Assembly (NCBI GenBank): GCA_947095585.1
Contig: OX352765.1
Span: forward strand, 17,544,444-17,608,443
DNA: 64,000 bases
Source of the DNA: Nephrocerus scutellatus
Lineage: Eukaryota; Arthropoda; Insecta; Diptera; Pipunculidae
Direction of reading: 5' to 3'
Shown: positions 11,633 through 22,139 of the stretch, piece by piece
How the letters are laid out: every line of letters starts with the position of its first letter
Position numbering within the stretch: position 1 is the first letter of the stretch
Position numbers and translations under genes: made by a program
Notes under the pieces: model-generated
What the model was told of the DNA's origin: nothing
Databases searched by the model: none
The model's input: the letters and a program-made list of their open reading frames with translations, nothing else

Positions 11633-11945
11633 GTATTAATGCCTCTATCGATTACGTAAAACCATACCCGAAACCGTACCCACGGGTGAGCTACCAAAAT
11701 GACATGGTTTTCGTGGTGAATGATTTGCAAATAGAACACCAAACCGAAACCAAATTTAACAAGAACAACAAATTAGTTTGCTTGCTCTGTCTTCGCCAAC
11801 AAAAAACTGAGAAATTAGTCTGCTTGCTCTTCGCTATCTTGCTGAGTAAACGAAACCTTATCCGTAGATTGCCGACGAGTAGCAAAGTTACAGTGTCAGT
11901 TACAAAACCTTGCAAATAAAACTGTACCCCGGGTACAGTACCCGC
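11633..11945 (+). repeat. Unclassified dispersed element, copy A
   Basis: About 300 bp here are the reverse complement of 21.82-22.13 kb at high identity. For example GCAAGGTTTTGTAAC, CGACACTGTAACTTTGCTAC and TTTCGTTTACTCAGC recur in order. The outer part is rich in GTACCC/GGGTAC palindromes. No protein domain is recognised, so it could be a non-autonomous transposon or an LTR/UTR piece. Confidence 0.6.
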
Positions 11946-11971
11946 GTACCCAAGAAATTGAACCTTTCATC

Positions 11972-12305
11972 ATGTCACGAATTCAAGACGTAAGAGGTGA
12001 AGACAACAATCAATCAATCGACAACAACTTGAACGAAAGTGACGAATTTGTAGATACAGAGGAAGAAGTTCAAGAGGAACCAGCTCCAAGACGAACCGAA
12101 CGAGCTAATGCCAGCATTCCACTACGATATATGGATAACTTCGTCAAATTTTAAGAGGAAAAAAGTGTGGAACACCAGATTTATTTACCTCTCTTTCTTT
12201 TATTTGCCTCTCACCAAATAAGTCTCGACCTTCAGTCTTGACTTATATTTCATAGAGTAAAGTTCTAATAAAATATCATTTAGGTTAGAGTCTTAATTTA
12301 TTACT
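11972..12305 (+). mobile_element. Possible Ty1/copia-like 3' end: pol tail, polypurine tract, LTR piece
   Basis: A 60-codon frame (MSRIQDVRGEDNNQSIDN..., then APRRTERANASIPLRYMDNF) resembles the acidic linker with an RRTERAN-type motif that follows integrase in copia-class polyproteins. Directly after its stop comes AGAGGAAAAAAG, a polypurine-tract-like run, then TGTGGAACACC, a plausible LTR start. The putative LTR stops at about 12305, where the dispersed repeat begins. A segment very like its end (TTTCATAGAG...TTCTAATAAAAT) recurs at 13.31-13.39 kb. Assignment is tentative. Confidence 0.4.
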
Positions 12306-13130
12306 AGCCCGAAGAGCGAAGCTTATATTCAAAGGACATGCAAATTTTTCAGCGAACGTGTGTACATTTGTACGGGTGTACGGGTGTTCGTTTGTTTGTA
12401 TGTTACGTTATGTTATGTTATATTTGTACGGGTGTACGTTTGTACGTTTGTACGTTTGTGCGGGTGTACGTTTGTGCGGGTGTACGTTTGTACGGGTGTA
12501 CGTTTGTCCAGGGGTACGTTTATACGGGTGTACGTTTATACGTTTGTACAGATGAACGTTTGTACGTCATTACGATTTTACGTTTGTACGTTTACACAGG
12601 TATACGTTTGTACGTTTGTACGGGTGTACGTTTGCTTGTCGTGTTGTATTTCTCGGCTTCTACCAGTCAAGATTTGATGGGACTTCTCTTTAAACAATTT
12701 GTTAGCGCTTAGCTTTCGTTAGCGTATTTTTTTCATCCATACTACCCTTGAGAAAACTAAAGACTAAACTGAAAAAAGGACTCAATCTACGCATCGTTGT
12801 CTATTTTTTTCTCAGCCTGAACGTTTGCAAAGTAAAATGTGGTTTTTTCAGTCTATTTCAGAAATCGCTGAAATGACTGAATGGCCTATCGCTTATGAAT
12901 GAAAGACCTACATTTTACATTGCATACTATTTGGCTTCTTAGATAAATTAGTCTTTAGACGTAATTACAACTAAATATACATACACGGATGTGTGTAGTC
13001 ACTCGCATAGCAGATTACATTAGCTGGTGTGTCTACAGTAGTGGAAAGTTTTTGGTAGGAATTCGTACGAGTATATCTCGGCTTCTACCAGTCAGAATTT
13101 AAGGTGACGCGTGTAAAATAAATTGTTTTT
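12306..13130 (+). mobile_element. Dispersed repeat with 8-bp array, copy 1 (DINE-like, tentative)
   Basis: Starts AGCCCGAAGAGCGAAGCTTA, continues through TTTTTCAGCGAACGTGTGTA into an 8-bp tandem array. It then runs CTCGGCTTCTACCAGTCA, a central part (AAATCGCTGAAATGACTGAA, GGCCTATCGCTTATGAAT), and a second CTCGGCTTCTACCAGTCA near 13.08 kb. The same order occurs at 56.58-57.06 kb, and the same first bases appear at 63.96 kb. No coding capacity. A variable tandem core in a short non-coding element recalls DINE-1/Helentron-associated repeats; this link is inference. Confidence 0.7.
12367..12638 (+). repeat. 8-bp tandem array, 34 units
   Basis: The stretch divides into 34 consecutive octamers, mostly TTTGTACG and GGTGTACG with point variants such as TTTATACG and TTTGTGCG. 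The register holds throughout, including across a 24-base diverged block at 12399-12422. Because the units rarely contain stops, all three forward frames stay open; this is a repeat, not a protein. The homologous site at 56638-56677 has only 5 units. Confidence 0.9.
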
Positions 13131-13219
13131 TTTTTAAAAAAATTTTAAAAAAATTAGGAAAATTTTTTTTTAAAATAAAAAATAAAAAATAAAAAGATAA
13201 TTTTTTTTTTGTCACAGAA

Positions 13220-13395
13220 CTAAATGGTTACTATTCGGCTTTTAAGATAATTCAGTGCTTAGACTGAATAACAACTATCCATATGGCGAGCTGTGAAACT
13301 CGCTTTACTATCTTATTTCATAGAGTTGGGTTCTAATAAAATGTCATTTAGTTTGTGCCTCATTCGTATTACTACCGAGTTACAACAGATGCCCC
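13220..13395 (+). repeat. Partial repeats of the flanking elements
   Basis: The first part (CTATTCGGCTTTTAAGATAA, then TAACAACTATCCATAT) resembles the middle of the dispersed repeat at 12.93-12.98 kb. The second part (TTTCATAGAGTTGGGTTCTA...ACCGAGTTACAACA) resembles 12.25-12.30 kb and ends in an LTR-like ACAACA. It suggests a composite of the two elements broken up by insertion. Confidence 0.5.
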
Positions 13396-13599
13396 AAGTA
13401 TTCCGACGCATTATTGACAAATTTTTTATCGAAATCTATGAGATGTATTTTTGACCTCATTAACCGGTAGCTAAGAAATGGGTCGTGATGTCACATGACA
13501 CTTACCTGTCAATTACAAAAAATCTTTTTTTCTCATACTCAGAGATCAGTGTCCTTCAAGTTAACAAATAAAACGACTAAGGCATTTGCTTCCCTATTG

Positions 13600-15881
13600 A
13601 TTTATTTTTTATGTATATATATATGTTGCTGCTTGGTTGTCTTAGTTTTGGTGTTTACATAAATACATTATATACTTTTTAAATACATACACACATATCA
13701 ATATAATTACATTCAATATATATTATATTAAATTTTGCAGAGGGTTTGTCTGTCGTACATACATTTTGTGTTTAAACATATATCACTTTTTGATTGAAAA
13801 GGAAATTCTGCTATTTTTTTTTACATTAACGGTGGTTTACAATTAAAAGCTATTTAACGATTCTAGCTAAATGTTTTTGATTTAGTTTATTTGTTTGTTC
13901 ATGTAATTGTTGTTTCTGGTGTAAGCTGATAAAAAATAGTTCTCTTGTATATCATGTACTTGTAAGTTAAATGTTAATAAAAAGAAAAATATAACATTTT
14001 GGTTTTTGTAAAAATTATATAACGCTGCAAAGCTTTTGTTGTAAATAGTAGTAAGTAAGTAAAAAAACAGTATTGGTGGATGGTTTCAGTTTGCTGTTGT
14101 TGCTAGTAGTTGGTTTGTTGTTTTTCACTTTGAGTTGTCATGTTGTAAATTGGTGGTTTTTTGTTGTGTAGTTTTCTTTTGTTGTTGTACTTTGATTTTT
14201 TTTTAAATATTTTGTTGTAATTCAGTTTTTGATTTGCTCAAAAAGTTTATTCATATTAATGATAAGATTGCAATTTGAATGATAATAAGACTGCATATGG
14301 AGAATGGAATTTGGAAAATTACAATGATGTGTAATACAATTTTATGCTTCTTGATTACATAATGATACAATAGTTGCTTACGCTTATTTGTCTACTTGTA
14401 CACATTCAACAACAAAAAGTTACATTCACATCTTTTAGTTATTGTTATTAATTTTGATTAACTAGCATCTGAAGGGTATAAAAAAGTTTAAGCTAGATAT
14501 ACGTAGTTCAGTTGGTATTTAGTACGAAATGTTTGTGCCTTTCAAGGAAACATTGAAGAAAGATCTGTTTGTTGGTGGCGGCGAGGCCAACCAACGTGTA
14601 TTCATACTCCACCTTTGCTGATGCATCACATTCGGTTGTAATCGTCCTGCATACAATTTGGCGAAGTTCTTTTTAAATTTCGATACAGAGATTTAATTTA
14701 GGTTCTTCATCACATCATCATGTTCGTCTTTACAACCGGCATCCAATCCAGGCCTCCTGATTTTGATTAAATCTAGACAATAAATACCCAAACGTGTATA
14801 TAGTTTCTCTTAGCGTTAATTTTTTCCCTTTTTTTTGTAGTATACAGAGTTTTCTTTTAGTATAAAAAGCATTGTTTGTGATTGTTTTTCTCTCTTTCTT
14901 TCGAAAACAAATTAAAGATATAGTATATTTTTCTAAAATACAATTTACTAAAGTGTGTAGATGTGCACTATAAGTGAAAATTGAATTGACAGCGACATTG
15001 TATATCTATATATATAGTGTTGTTGCTTTATCATAAATTAGTATCTTTATTTCCCCTAAAATAGAATAGTGTATAGTTTAATATTTATACTATAAATAAA
15101 TAAACTTAATTATTTAAGACATACTCTCTAAATAGAATCACAAAAGCCAATGTAGTACGGGCAAATGCATGTCCGAGCAATTGTTTCTCCTATTAACTAG
15201 AAATACTTACATACATATACATATAAATACATTACAATATACTTTTACATAGTGTGATAGTCTCATTTTTACCAAATACGAGGAAAAAACCCGTATAGAA
15301 TTAATAGGAAAATACTCTTCTTTGTGTATACGACAACCGAAAAATAGAAAATTTCGAAAACACAATCAAATTTGTTAAGATAAAAATTCGATAGAGAGGA
15401 ATCAGTTGTGGTGGTGATAGGTCGCAGGTGGGCGCATACGTACTTGTTTTTGTTGTTTTATTCATTGATTCAGAATAACATTTACACATTTTTCTTTCAG
15501 TTCATAATAGAATAGAAATTTTGATAATAATTAATTGATTCCCAGGTTGGTTTAGGCATCGATAGAAATGATTTTCTCCTCTGCGGTACTTATGTTTCTC
15601 TTTTCAATAATAGTTAGATTAATAAATTTTATATATACTTTTACACAAATACACATTAATAATTGCATCTTATATGAAATCAATTAATTTCACCTCATCA
15701 ATCCTCCCAGCGAATATTTTTCTTAGTCCGTCAATGACAACACGAAATTAAATAAAATAGTCTCTAACTTACACTCCTGTGGTAGCCGTAGTAATTCGCT
15801 CAATCGCTTGTTTTTTTTTTATCAATTTTTATCTGCTTCTTTTTGATGAATCTGATTTATTGTTAAGTATAATAATATTAT
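13600..15881 (-). other. stac: Probable long 3' UTR of stac
   Basis: Downstream of the stac stop codon, about 2.3 kb shows no transposon remnants, in contrast to both sides. It has the U-rich, A-rich and (on the minus strand) CAA/ACA-rich make-up common in long fly neuronal 3' UTRs. Candidate AATAAA signals on the minus strand lie at 15856-15861 (very close to the stop), near 15.05 kb and at 13601-13606. Where the transcript really ends cannot be told from sequence alone. Confidence 0.4.
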
Positions 15882-15973
15882 TTATGATGATAGTCGTGCT
15901 TTTTGCTTTCTCACAAAGTCCATTGCTACTTTGTCGGTGTTTCTAGATTCCAGAATTTGTAAAATTGGATTAA
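15882..15973 (-). CDS. stac: stac exon (last coding exon, end of C2B and stop)
   Basis: A pyrimidine-rich tract and CAG precede this exon. It takes over the single leftover base of the previous exon to make Phe, then reads NPILQILESRNTDKVAMDFV, followed by RKQKARLSS and TAA. This is the conserved end of Munc13-family C2B domains (the ILQ.LE.R..D..A..FV helix). Without it the gene model would stop in the intron just after HDKCE. The exon was missed by simple ORF searching because it has no start codon of its own in context and is only about 30 codons. It corresponds to residues 1110-1139 of the partial protein. Confidence 0.9.
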
Positions 15974-16129
15974 CTGGAAAAAACCAAACAAGGAAACATC
16001 AAATTGAAAAACGATGCCTTACTGCATTATTCATTAAAACAGTAGACTCTTCATAAGAAGAACTCTGATAAATTATAAAAACTAAAATTTTCCTTCAAAA
16101 ACGCACAAAACTGAAAACATTCAAAATTT

Positions 16130-17760
16130 ATGTGTTTTGGCTACCTCCGCCCCCTCCCTCGTCTAACTCAATTCAAATAAAAAATCTTGCTTCATCCAAA
16201 AACAAAAGAGCGAATCATCACAAGATTTCTCCTCACCGGATTAAAGGCCGCTCACGCCTACGCCAGTTTCAGCGCCAAATGACACGAAATTGCGTCAAAA
16301 ATCAGTCCATGAAACGAAAAAAAATTCATACTGGCCTGGATAGGCGCTTCGCACAAACTAATTTCAACATCAGCTACCTCTAAGAGGGTACGTAAATCAA
16401 CCATCAATATACCAGTATTAGATCCAGGCTATGAGGAATCTGCCCAGAAACGCAGAACGAGCGCTAAGCCCCCACTCGTACATTAACGAGAAGCAACCAG
16501 AAATTTCATAATTGAAAAAATTAACAAATTAATTGGAAATAATACCTTTTACGTTACTCCCATAAGAAAAGGCTATATTATTGGAATATACGATGAGAAA
16601 GATTTCCGCAAACTCGAAAATCCGGGTAAAAGCTGTTATACATTCCAACTCAAAAGTAGCAAGGGACTAATTATAGTACTGAACGGCACTGAACCAGGCT
16701 TAGACCCTGAACTAATTAAAAAAGCCCTACACGAAGCAGGTTTCATCGCCAAATCTGCTACAACATAGTTAAAATGAACAACAATTCGCTTTAATGTGTA
16801 GAACTAGACTTCCCAATAAGCATGCCTCGCAAAATCTGCCTACAACATAGTTAAAAATAACAACAATCCGGTTTAAAGTGTAGAAATAGACCCATGCTTT
16901 CTTCAATCTAAAATTCCTGTTGCACCGCAAGATCACTGGTGAGGAGCCACATAAAAGAAATGTGCCAGCCCAGTGCAAAAATTGCCAGCACACAAAATCC
17001 TACTGTCTGCGTTTTCTGTAGCGACTTACACGCAACTTCGAATTGCAAGTTAAAGGAACGTGAACGTAAAAAAAATTCAGCAACTGTAGCGGCTCACACA
17101 CTGCCGGTGCCCGTGTACATCGATATGAAATAGAGAATGCGCCCCCAGCCAAAACAACTAGTCACACCTGGAACATTTACAGCAAATCACAACGATGTCC
17201 CAAAAGGCAACGTTTTGAATAGCGTAACCTATGTCAATGTAGTAAAAGTAGGACCCACTTCCAAAGCTGAGAAACCCATCAACGTAGAAGAACCCCCAAA
17301 CATGAAAGACTCAAACAACGTGGAACGAGCTCACTCACCCGAACCCTCTACCATTTTATAACTTCCATCCATAATATGATGCAAGAAATTATCCGAAATC
17401 AATTCTAAATCCAGCGAATCCTACTTTCTACAACTAAACGAACTCAAAATTTGTCACTGGAACGCCTACGGCCTAAGACAACATAAACTCGAGCTCCAAC
17501 ACTTCCTACTTAGGAACGAAATCGATAACGCACTAATATCGGAAGCCCATCTGAGTGATAAGCAGAACTTTCAACGACAACAACTTGACCATATCTTCCT
17601 TTGCGGACGACATTGCGATACTAAGCACCCTGGTTAACCACTTGGAGAATTAAAGTGACTGAGACGAAAAGCACACACATCACTTTTCCCTTTTTCATTA
17701 ATTTCTCAAAGTAAAGATGAGAAGTACCTCGGTATCCACCTAGACAGACGGCTTTCCTGT
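16130..17760 (+). mobile_element. Jockey-like LINE with gag and EN start, internally deleted
   Basis: Plus strand, opposite to stac, inside its last intron. ORF1-like parts: a domain reading NNTFYVTPIRKGYIIG, ...SCYTFQLKSSKGLIIVLNGT..., then cysteine-rich zinc knuckles (EMCQPSAKIA, VCVFCSDLHATSNCKLK). The start of ORF2 endonuclease follows (LKICHWNAYGLRQHKLELQH and NALISEAHLSDKQNF). At about 17.57 kb it jumps to late RT sequence (KYLGIHLDRRLSCE), so most of EN and RT is deleted. Stops and an 81-base local duplication (16751/16832) show decay. Confidence 0.75.
16751..16895 (+). repeat. Local tandem duplication, 81-base spacing
   Basis: AAATCTGC(C)TACAACATAG then TTAAAA.. and AACAACAAT occurs at 16751 and again at 16832 with small differences, inside the Jockey-like gag. 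It accounts for a local frame disruption. Confidence 0.7.
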
Positions 17761-18165
17761 GAATACTCCTTTTTTTGGTAATCCTCTTTTTTTAAGTTGA
17801 ATTTGCTCAAAGTGAAGGCTCTATTCTGTATGATGGCTAAGTCATGGGAAATCTTCTAGGAGGAGTTTTATTCGTCTTTTATTGTTCTGCCAAGGAGTGG
17901 TGTAAGGGGTACATTTTATATTTTCCATTCTTGTATCATCACACGGGCACAAATTCTGTTAACTAGTCATACTTCAAGGATAGAAATCCTTTGACCATCT
18001 CAACTCAATTGTAAGATTCTATAGTACAATGCATCTTAAACTGAGATTGACTTAGTCCCTTTAAGCTGCCGCACAATGATTTACATAGAGTTTTAACCAC
18101 AAACCTTGTTTTTTCTAAATTTATAAAATATCTTAATTGCATAACAACCTATTAATTCTACTCAC

Positions 18166-18412
18166 ATTTATCGTGCTGTTGCATTAGCGCCAACTCAACT
18201 GGCTTCAGTCCATGGAAGTTGTCAACACTTGTATTATAGTCAGCGACACCGGGAATAGTTCCCAACGCCAAGAAAGCTTCGCCTGCAAAATCATTTGCGG
18301 TGAGAACATCATGATCCATTGCAGTAAATGCAATCATAGCTCCCTCTGTCTGACACTGCTCCATGGTGACAGAAAATTCAAAGCATTCGTCAAAGACTGG
18401 ATTCAGCGTTTT
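18166..18412 (-). CDS. stac: stac exon (C2B, second part)
   Basis: Acceptor TTTCTACAG, then KTLNPVFDECFEFSVTMEQC, a run typical of C2 strands 4-5. Next comes AFTAMDHDVLTANDFAGEAF, which supplies the third Ca2+-binding loop acids (D-H-D and ND). The exon ends GLKPVELALMQQHDK plus one base at a strong donor (GTGAGT). Read-through beyond the donor would add C-E-stop, a false terminus. The 81-base intron separating it from the preceding exon is of ordinary fly length. Residues 1028-1110. Confidence 0.93.
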
Positions 18413-18493
18413 CTGTAGAAATAAAAAATTGAACAGGTAAATGAAATTAAACCTCTCTGTAAACGAGAGGAGTGGTTGACCATTTGAACTCAC

Positions 18494-19883
18494 CTTGTGC
18501 ACATTTGTCTGCTGCTCCAAGCAATGACTGAAGACACGCCTCGGCAGTAATTCGATTATGACAAATGGGTCGCTAAATCCGTTCGGATCCAGTGGTATGA
18601 TGTCGCGAGCATGCAGAACCTCTACACATAGTGAATCATGATTGAAATACGCACGCACCGACAGCATACCATACGGTCCAGGTGGCATCGTCATCAGTTG
18701 CTCTTGCAGCCGGTACAAATAGAACATGTCCATTAGTTTATCCGTTTCCGTCTTGTGGTACTGTAGACGCTGCTCCAAGCGCCAGAACTCAGTTGAATGC
18801 AAATTTTCCATCGACAGACCCTGGCCGCTGGCATGGAAGAAATCCACGAGCAGCTGAAGTGCCTCATATAAGCGATTGTGAAAATTCGATGGTTTATCGC
18901 CTTCTGTTCCGGTGTCCATTTGTCGCGACAACTCACCAAGCACCGTGCTCCAGATGAGATTTAGCGCTCGATTGAAATTCTTTGATAGAAAAGCGCTATT
19001 TAAGGCAGCAAGGTGGAGGTCGAGATACTCAAGCAATGGAACAATGGCTTCGTTTGCGGGTAGGGAGTCCGGTGACCAAGCCAAGTGGAAAACAGCTTTT
19101 TGCAATGGTACCTGCATCAGTGGAGCTAACTTTGAGAGGATACGTTCGGCACGTGTCTCCAGCTGAGCCAAACTGGACTCAAGCAGAGCTTCGGCATTGT
19201 CGTGCAGCAGCTGCCCGTCAGGCCGGAACTCTGACAGAGATCGCCGCACATACTCTAGATTGTTGACCGTAACGCACATGTCGTCGGAGCATCGAAACGG
19301 TCCTTGCTGTTCGTAGTAGCCACTGTCAGCGAGCGCCTGATGTATTAGGTCGCAGTAGTGCATAGCAGAGGAGCACACAAGATCGATCAGTTGCGCCTCG
19401 AAATGTGGTGCCGAATTGTAGTCAGGCCACTGCAGGAGTTTCCAAAATTCACGAATTTGATAGAATGTCGATGCTGTGTCCACAGATGAGGTGCTGTATC
19501 GTACAATACGTTCGCCCTCGCAGATTTGGTCCATTTCGATAGCTGCGCGAACTCTCTGCAGAGCCTTCGCTTTGCTTACCATCATCCAACGCTCAATGAC
19601 GGGGATAAACCACTCGTGATAATTGTGAAGAGCCAATGGCTTTTCTGGTGGAAGCGGCACCGACGACAGATGTTGCCGCAACGATACGAATTCCTGCAGC
19701 GCCAGAAACAATTCAAACGGACGAACATCTACTGGCTCTTTATCGCCCTCTAGAACTGTAAATTGAGTAAGTGATTGATGGATACCCGGCACTTGACCCG
19801 TTTCCATGCGCGAGAGAACCTCTTCGGCGAGCATCGCATCAAATTGTTTGTATATTATGCTAAAGTACTGAATGCCATTAGTC
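18494..19883 (-). CDS. stac: stac exon (MUN region and start of C2B)
   Basis: The largest exon, 1390 bases, residues 564-1027. The acceptor follows TTTTCCCCCATAG, completing Gly to give DGTNGIQYFSIIYKQFD. The long helical stretch includes YHEWFIPVIERWMMVSKAKA, QRVRAAIEMDQ and the YCDLIHQAL...NNLEYVRRSL segment. These are characteristic of the MHD1/MHD2 parts of MUN domains that engage SNARE proteins. Near the end MLSVRAYFNHDSLCVEVLHA, RDIIPLDPNGFSDPFVIIEL begins C2B, with the first-loop acids D in LDPNG and D in SDPF. It ends NVHK at GTGAGT. The frame stays open upstream into the intron to 20095, which is not coding. Confidence 0.95.
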
Positions 19884-20409
19884 CTATGGGGGAAAAGAAA
19901 TGAGAATAAAGGAACAATAAGAGGATATGTATTTTGTGTAAGTTTAGCAAGACTGGAAGAGAAAAAATAATAAAAATAATTAACAAGTACATACTGGCAA
20001 TTGTTCCGGTAAATTGTTTTTATTATTTTTGTTTCATATATTTGTTCGACTAAGTGGAGGAGAGTTAACTTTAAAGTTAAAGTGCTTTGGCACACAATTT
20101 GCGATAAATATCTTTGTATGGAAAATAAGACGCTTTAGGTGTTGATACATTTAGTAAGTTACATTAGTTTCTCTGTTTTGAAGTAGACTGTTAGTGTATA
20201 AGAGGAACAATATACGACATAGTCTACCTTGACACTGCCTTGAGGTACACCAGCCTTAATTGTCAGAAGATCTTAATACTCTTCATTCAGTTTACCCTCT
20301 ATGACTAATTGGGTGTCATTCACTCACAAAGTGGGTCTAAAGCTGTTATGAAATATCATCACAAACAAAGACATTTGAAGTGCGAATAGTAAGTGAAGTT
20401 ATGTCAAGA

Positions 20410-21345
20410 AAAAACAATGGGGTTTGAAACCAAAGCTGGTACACTGGCATTACACGTCGGTAGTGAGACCAATACTACTGTATGGGGTAAGCGTAAGGTA
20501 AGGTGGCCAGCTATGGAAAAAACCACGCATATAAGTATATTGGGAAGATACAAAGAGATGCCTGTATGCTTATAAGCGTGGCGCTGAGATATACACCAAC
20601 TCGCGCTCTGGAGGTTATGCTCCACCTGATCCCACTAGATATATTTGGCAGAAAACAGAAAGCGGCAATTACAGCTACGCGACTGTTAGCTGTCAATCAG
20701 TGGCGAAGTCTTCACTCCACCATAACTAAATCGCCAAAGCATGAGCTGACGAAACTGGATTACATAACACCAATGTTATGCTTTCAAAAAGGTTTTCGGA
20801 CATCAATAGCCTCCAGAGAAGACTGGAAGAGTAGATCCGTAACCGACAACGAAACAATACAGTTATTCACGGATGGCTCTAAGCAAGTCCGTCTACCTGA
20901 TCGCTGCAGCGTATACCAGGCTGAGGTGATAGAGATTGAGGTGGTAATGAGTTGGCTGGAATAATGGCATAATAATCAAAGAAGTTTATCATTTATGTGG
21001 ACAGTCAGGCGGCCATAAAATCGTTGGAGGCGGTCTCAATAAAATCTGAGGTGGCGTTGAGCTATCACTCCTCTCTTAACAAGATGAGAGAGCAGTTCAA
21101 TATAAGGATCATATGGGTCTCGGGCCACACGGATGATGAGGGGAACTGCAGGGCGGACGAGTTAACTAGACGTGGTACGACTCTCCAGCTGAGTAAGCGA
21201 ATAATGGATAACCTATCAGATCTCGAAAACGGCAAATTTTGATTCATTAAGAGCTCTGAATGAATCTTCTGCAAAGGGGAAAGGTATAAGATCCTGTGGT
21301 AACACAAAGGACCACGAATGGTCTAAGTGAGCATTAGCTGCCACC
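20410..21345 (+). mobile_element. RNase H-bearing LINE, 3' part (same family as 46.0-47.8 kb)
   Basis: Plus strand in a stac intron. It begins in the RT thumb (near-identical bases to 47.17 kb, such as ACCAAAGCTGGTACACTGGC). The RNase H follows: NETIQLFTDGSKQ, CSVYQAEVIEIEVVMSWLE, VDSQAAIKSLEAVSIKSEVA, IRIIWVSGHTDDEGNCRADE. The four acidic catalytic positions are recognisable (D in FTDGS, E in QAE, D in VDSQ, D in RADEL). About 15 residues are deleted between TDGS and the RLPDRC segment compared with the 47.6 kb copy. Frameshifts present. Confidence 0.8.
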
Positions 21346-21391
21346 GCAACCTAACCTTACCCAACCTATCTCAAGAGACATGACTTTTGAT

Positions 21392-21693
21392 AAGTTTGAT
21401 AAGTTAGTGACTTTTTGAATAAGTTCTTTTTTTCGGCAAAAAAGCGTTTTTTTTCTCAACATAGTCTGCTTTAAGCTCAATACATTTAGTGTAGCGTTTT
21501 TCCAATTTTTTTATTCCTTCCAAATAATAGATTTTCTCAAGTCTGTCAACACATCAAACACAAACTAATTGACGCAGCTCGCTCAAAATTTGACAGTAGT
21601 CTATTAATAGATGGCAGTTGACGGGAGCAGTGTAGCATTTAAAGTTACTGCGCGGGAAATTCAAAAAGTCACTGACTTATCAAACTGCCCTTG
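21392..21693 (-). mobile_element. Internally deleted mariner remnant with TIRs
   Basis: Inverted ends: GTTTGATAAGTTAGTGACTT at the left and the complement of GTTTGATAAGTCAGTGACTT at the right, with TA after the right end (21694-21695). The minus strand between them still encodes the C-terminus of a mariner transposase (YLEGIKKLEKRYTKCIELKA, then DYVEKK). Only about 300 of 1300 bases remain. The TIR differs from that of the 1.5-kb DD41D element, so it is another mariner subfamily. Confidence 0.8.
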
Positions 21694-21824
21694 TAACAAC
21701 ACCCGAAATTGAGGTCTGTTTATTCGTATAACAGCGTATAACGTATGCGGCATACTTGTTTCTAACAGCTTTCGATTTGCAGGATAGAGTTAATATTTCT
21801 CTCTTGTGGTTTTGGTTTGACATT

Positions 21825-22130
21825 CTATTTGCAAACTATACCCGGAGTACAGTTTGGTTTTGCGTTTTATTTGCAAGGTTTTGTAACCGACACTGTAACT
21901 TTGCTACCCGTCGGCAATCTACGGGTAAGGTTTCGTTTACTCAGCAAGATGGCGAAGAGAGAGAGCAGAGTAATTTCTCAGTTTGTTGTTTTTGTCAAAT
22001 TTGGTTTTGGTTTAGTATCCTATATGCAAAGCATTCACCTCGAAAATCACGAAAACCCTGTAATTGTTGTAGCTTACCCGTGGATATGGTTTTAGCAAAT
22101 CGAAAGAGGCATAAATTATCTCCGTGTTAT
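21825..22130 (-). repeat. Unclassified dispersed element, copy B
   Basis: Inverted copy of 11.63-11.95 kb. Contains GGTTTTGTAACCGACACTGT, GTTTCGTTTACTCAGCAAGA and a terminal GAGGCATAAA-like end. Lies in a stac intron. Confidence 0.6.
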
Positions 22131-22139
22131 AATGGATTC

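Noticed and set aside
12338..12712. Open frames of 65-124 codons in three forward frames
   Set aside because: They are by-products of the 8-bp array, which has few stops; repetitive CTFVRVYV-type peptides without other support.
18158..18165. Stop codon right after HDKCE as the end of stac
   Set aside because: GTGAGT is a strong donor and the exon at 15973-15882 supplies the conserved C2B end in phase.
19884..20095. N-terminal extension of the large stac exon frame
   Set aside because: A good acceptor (TTTTCCCCCATAG) at 19884 joins in phase with the exon at 23210; the extension has intron-like composition.
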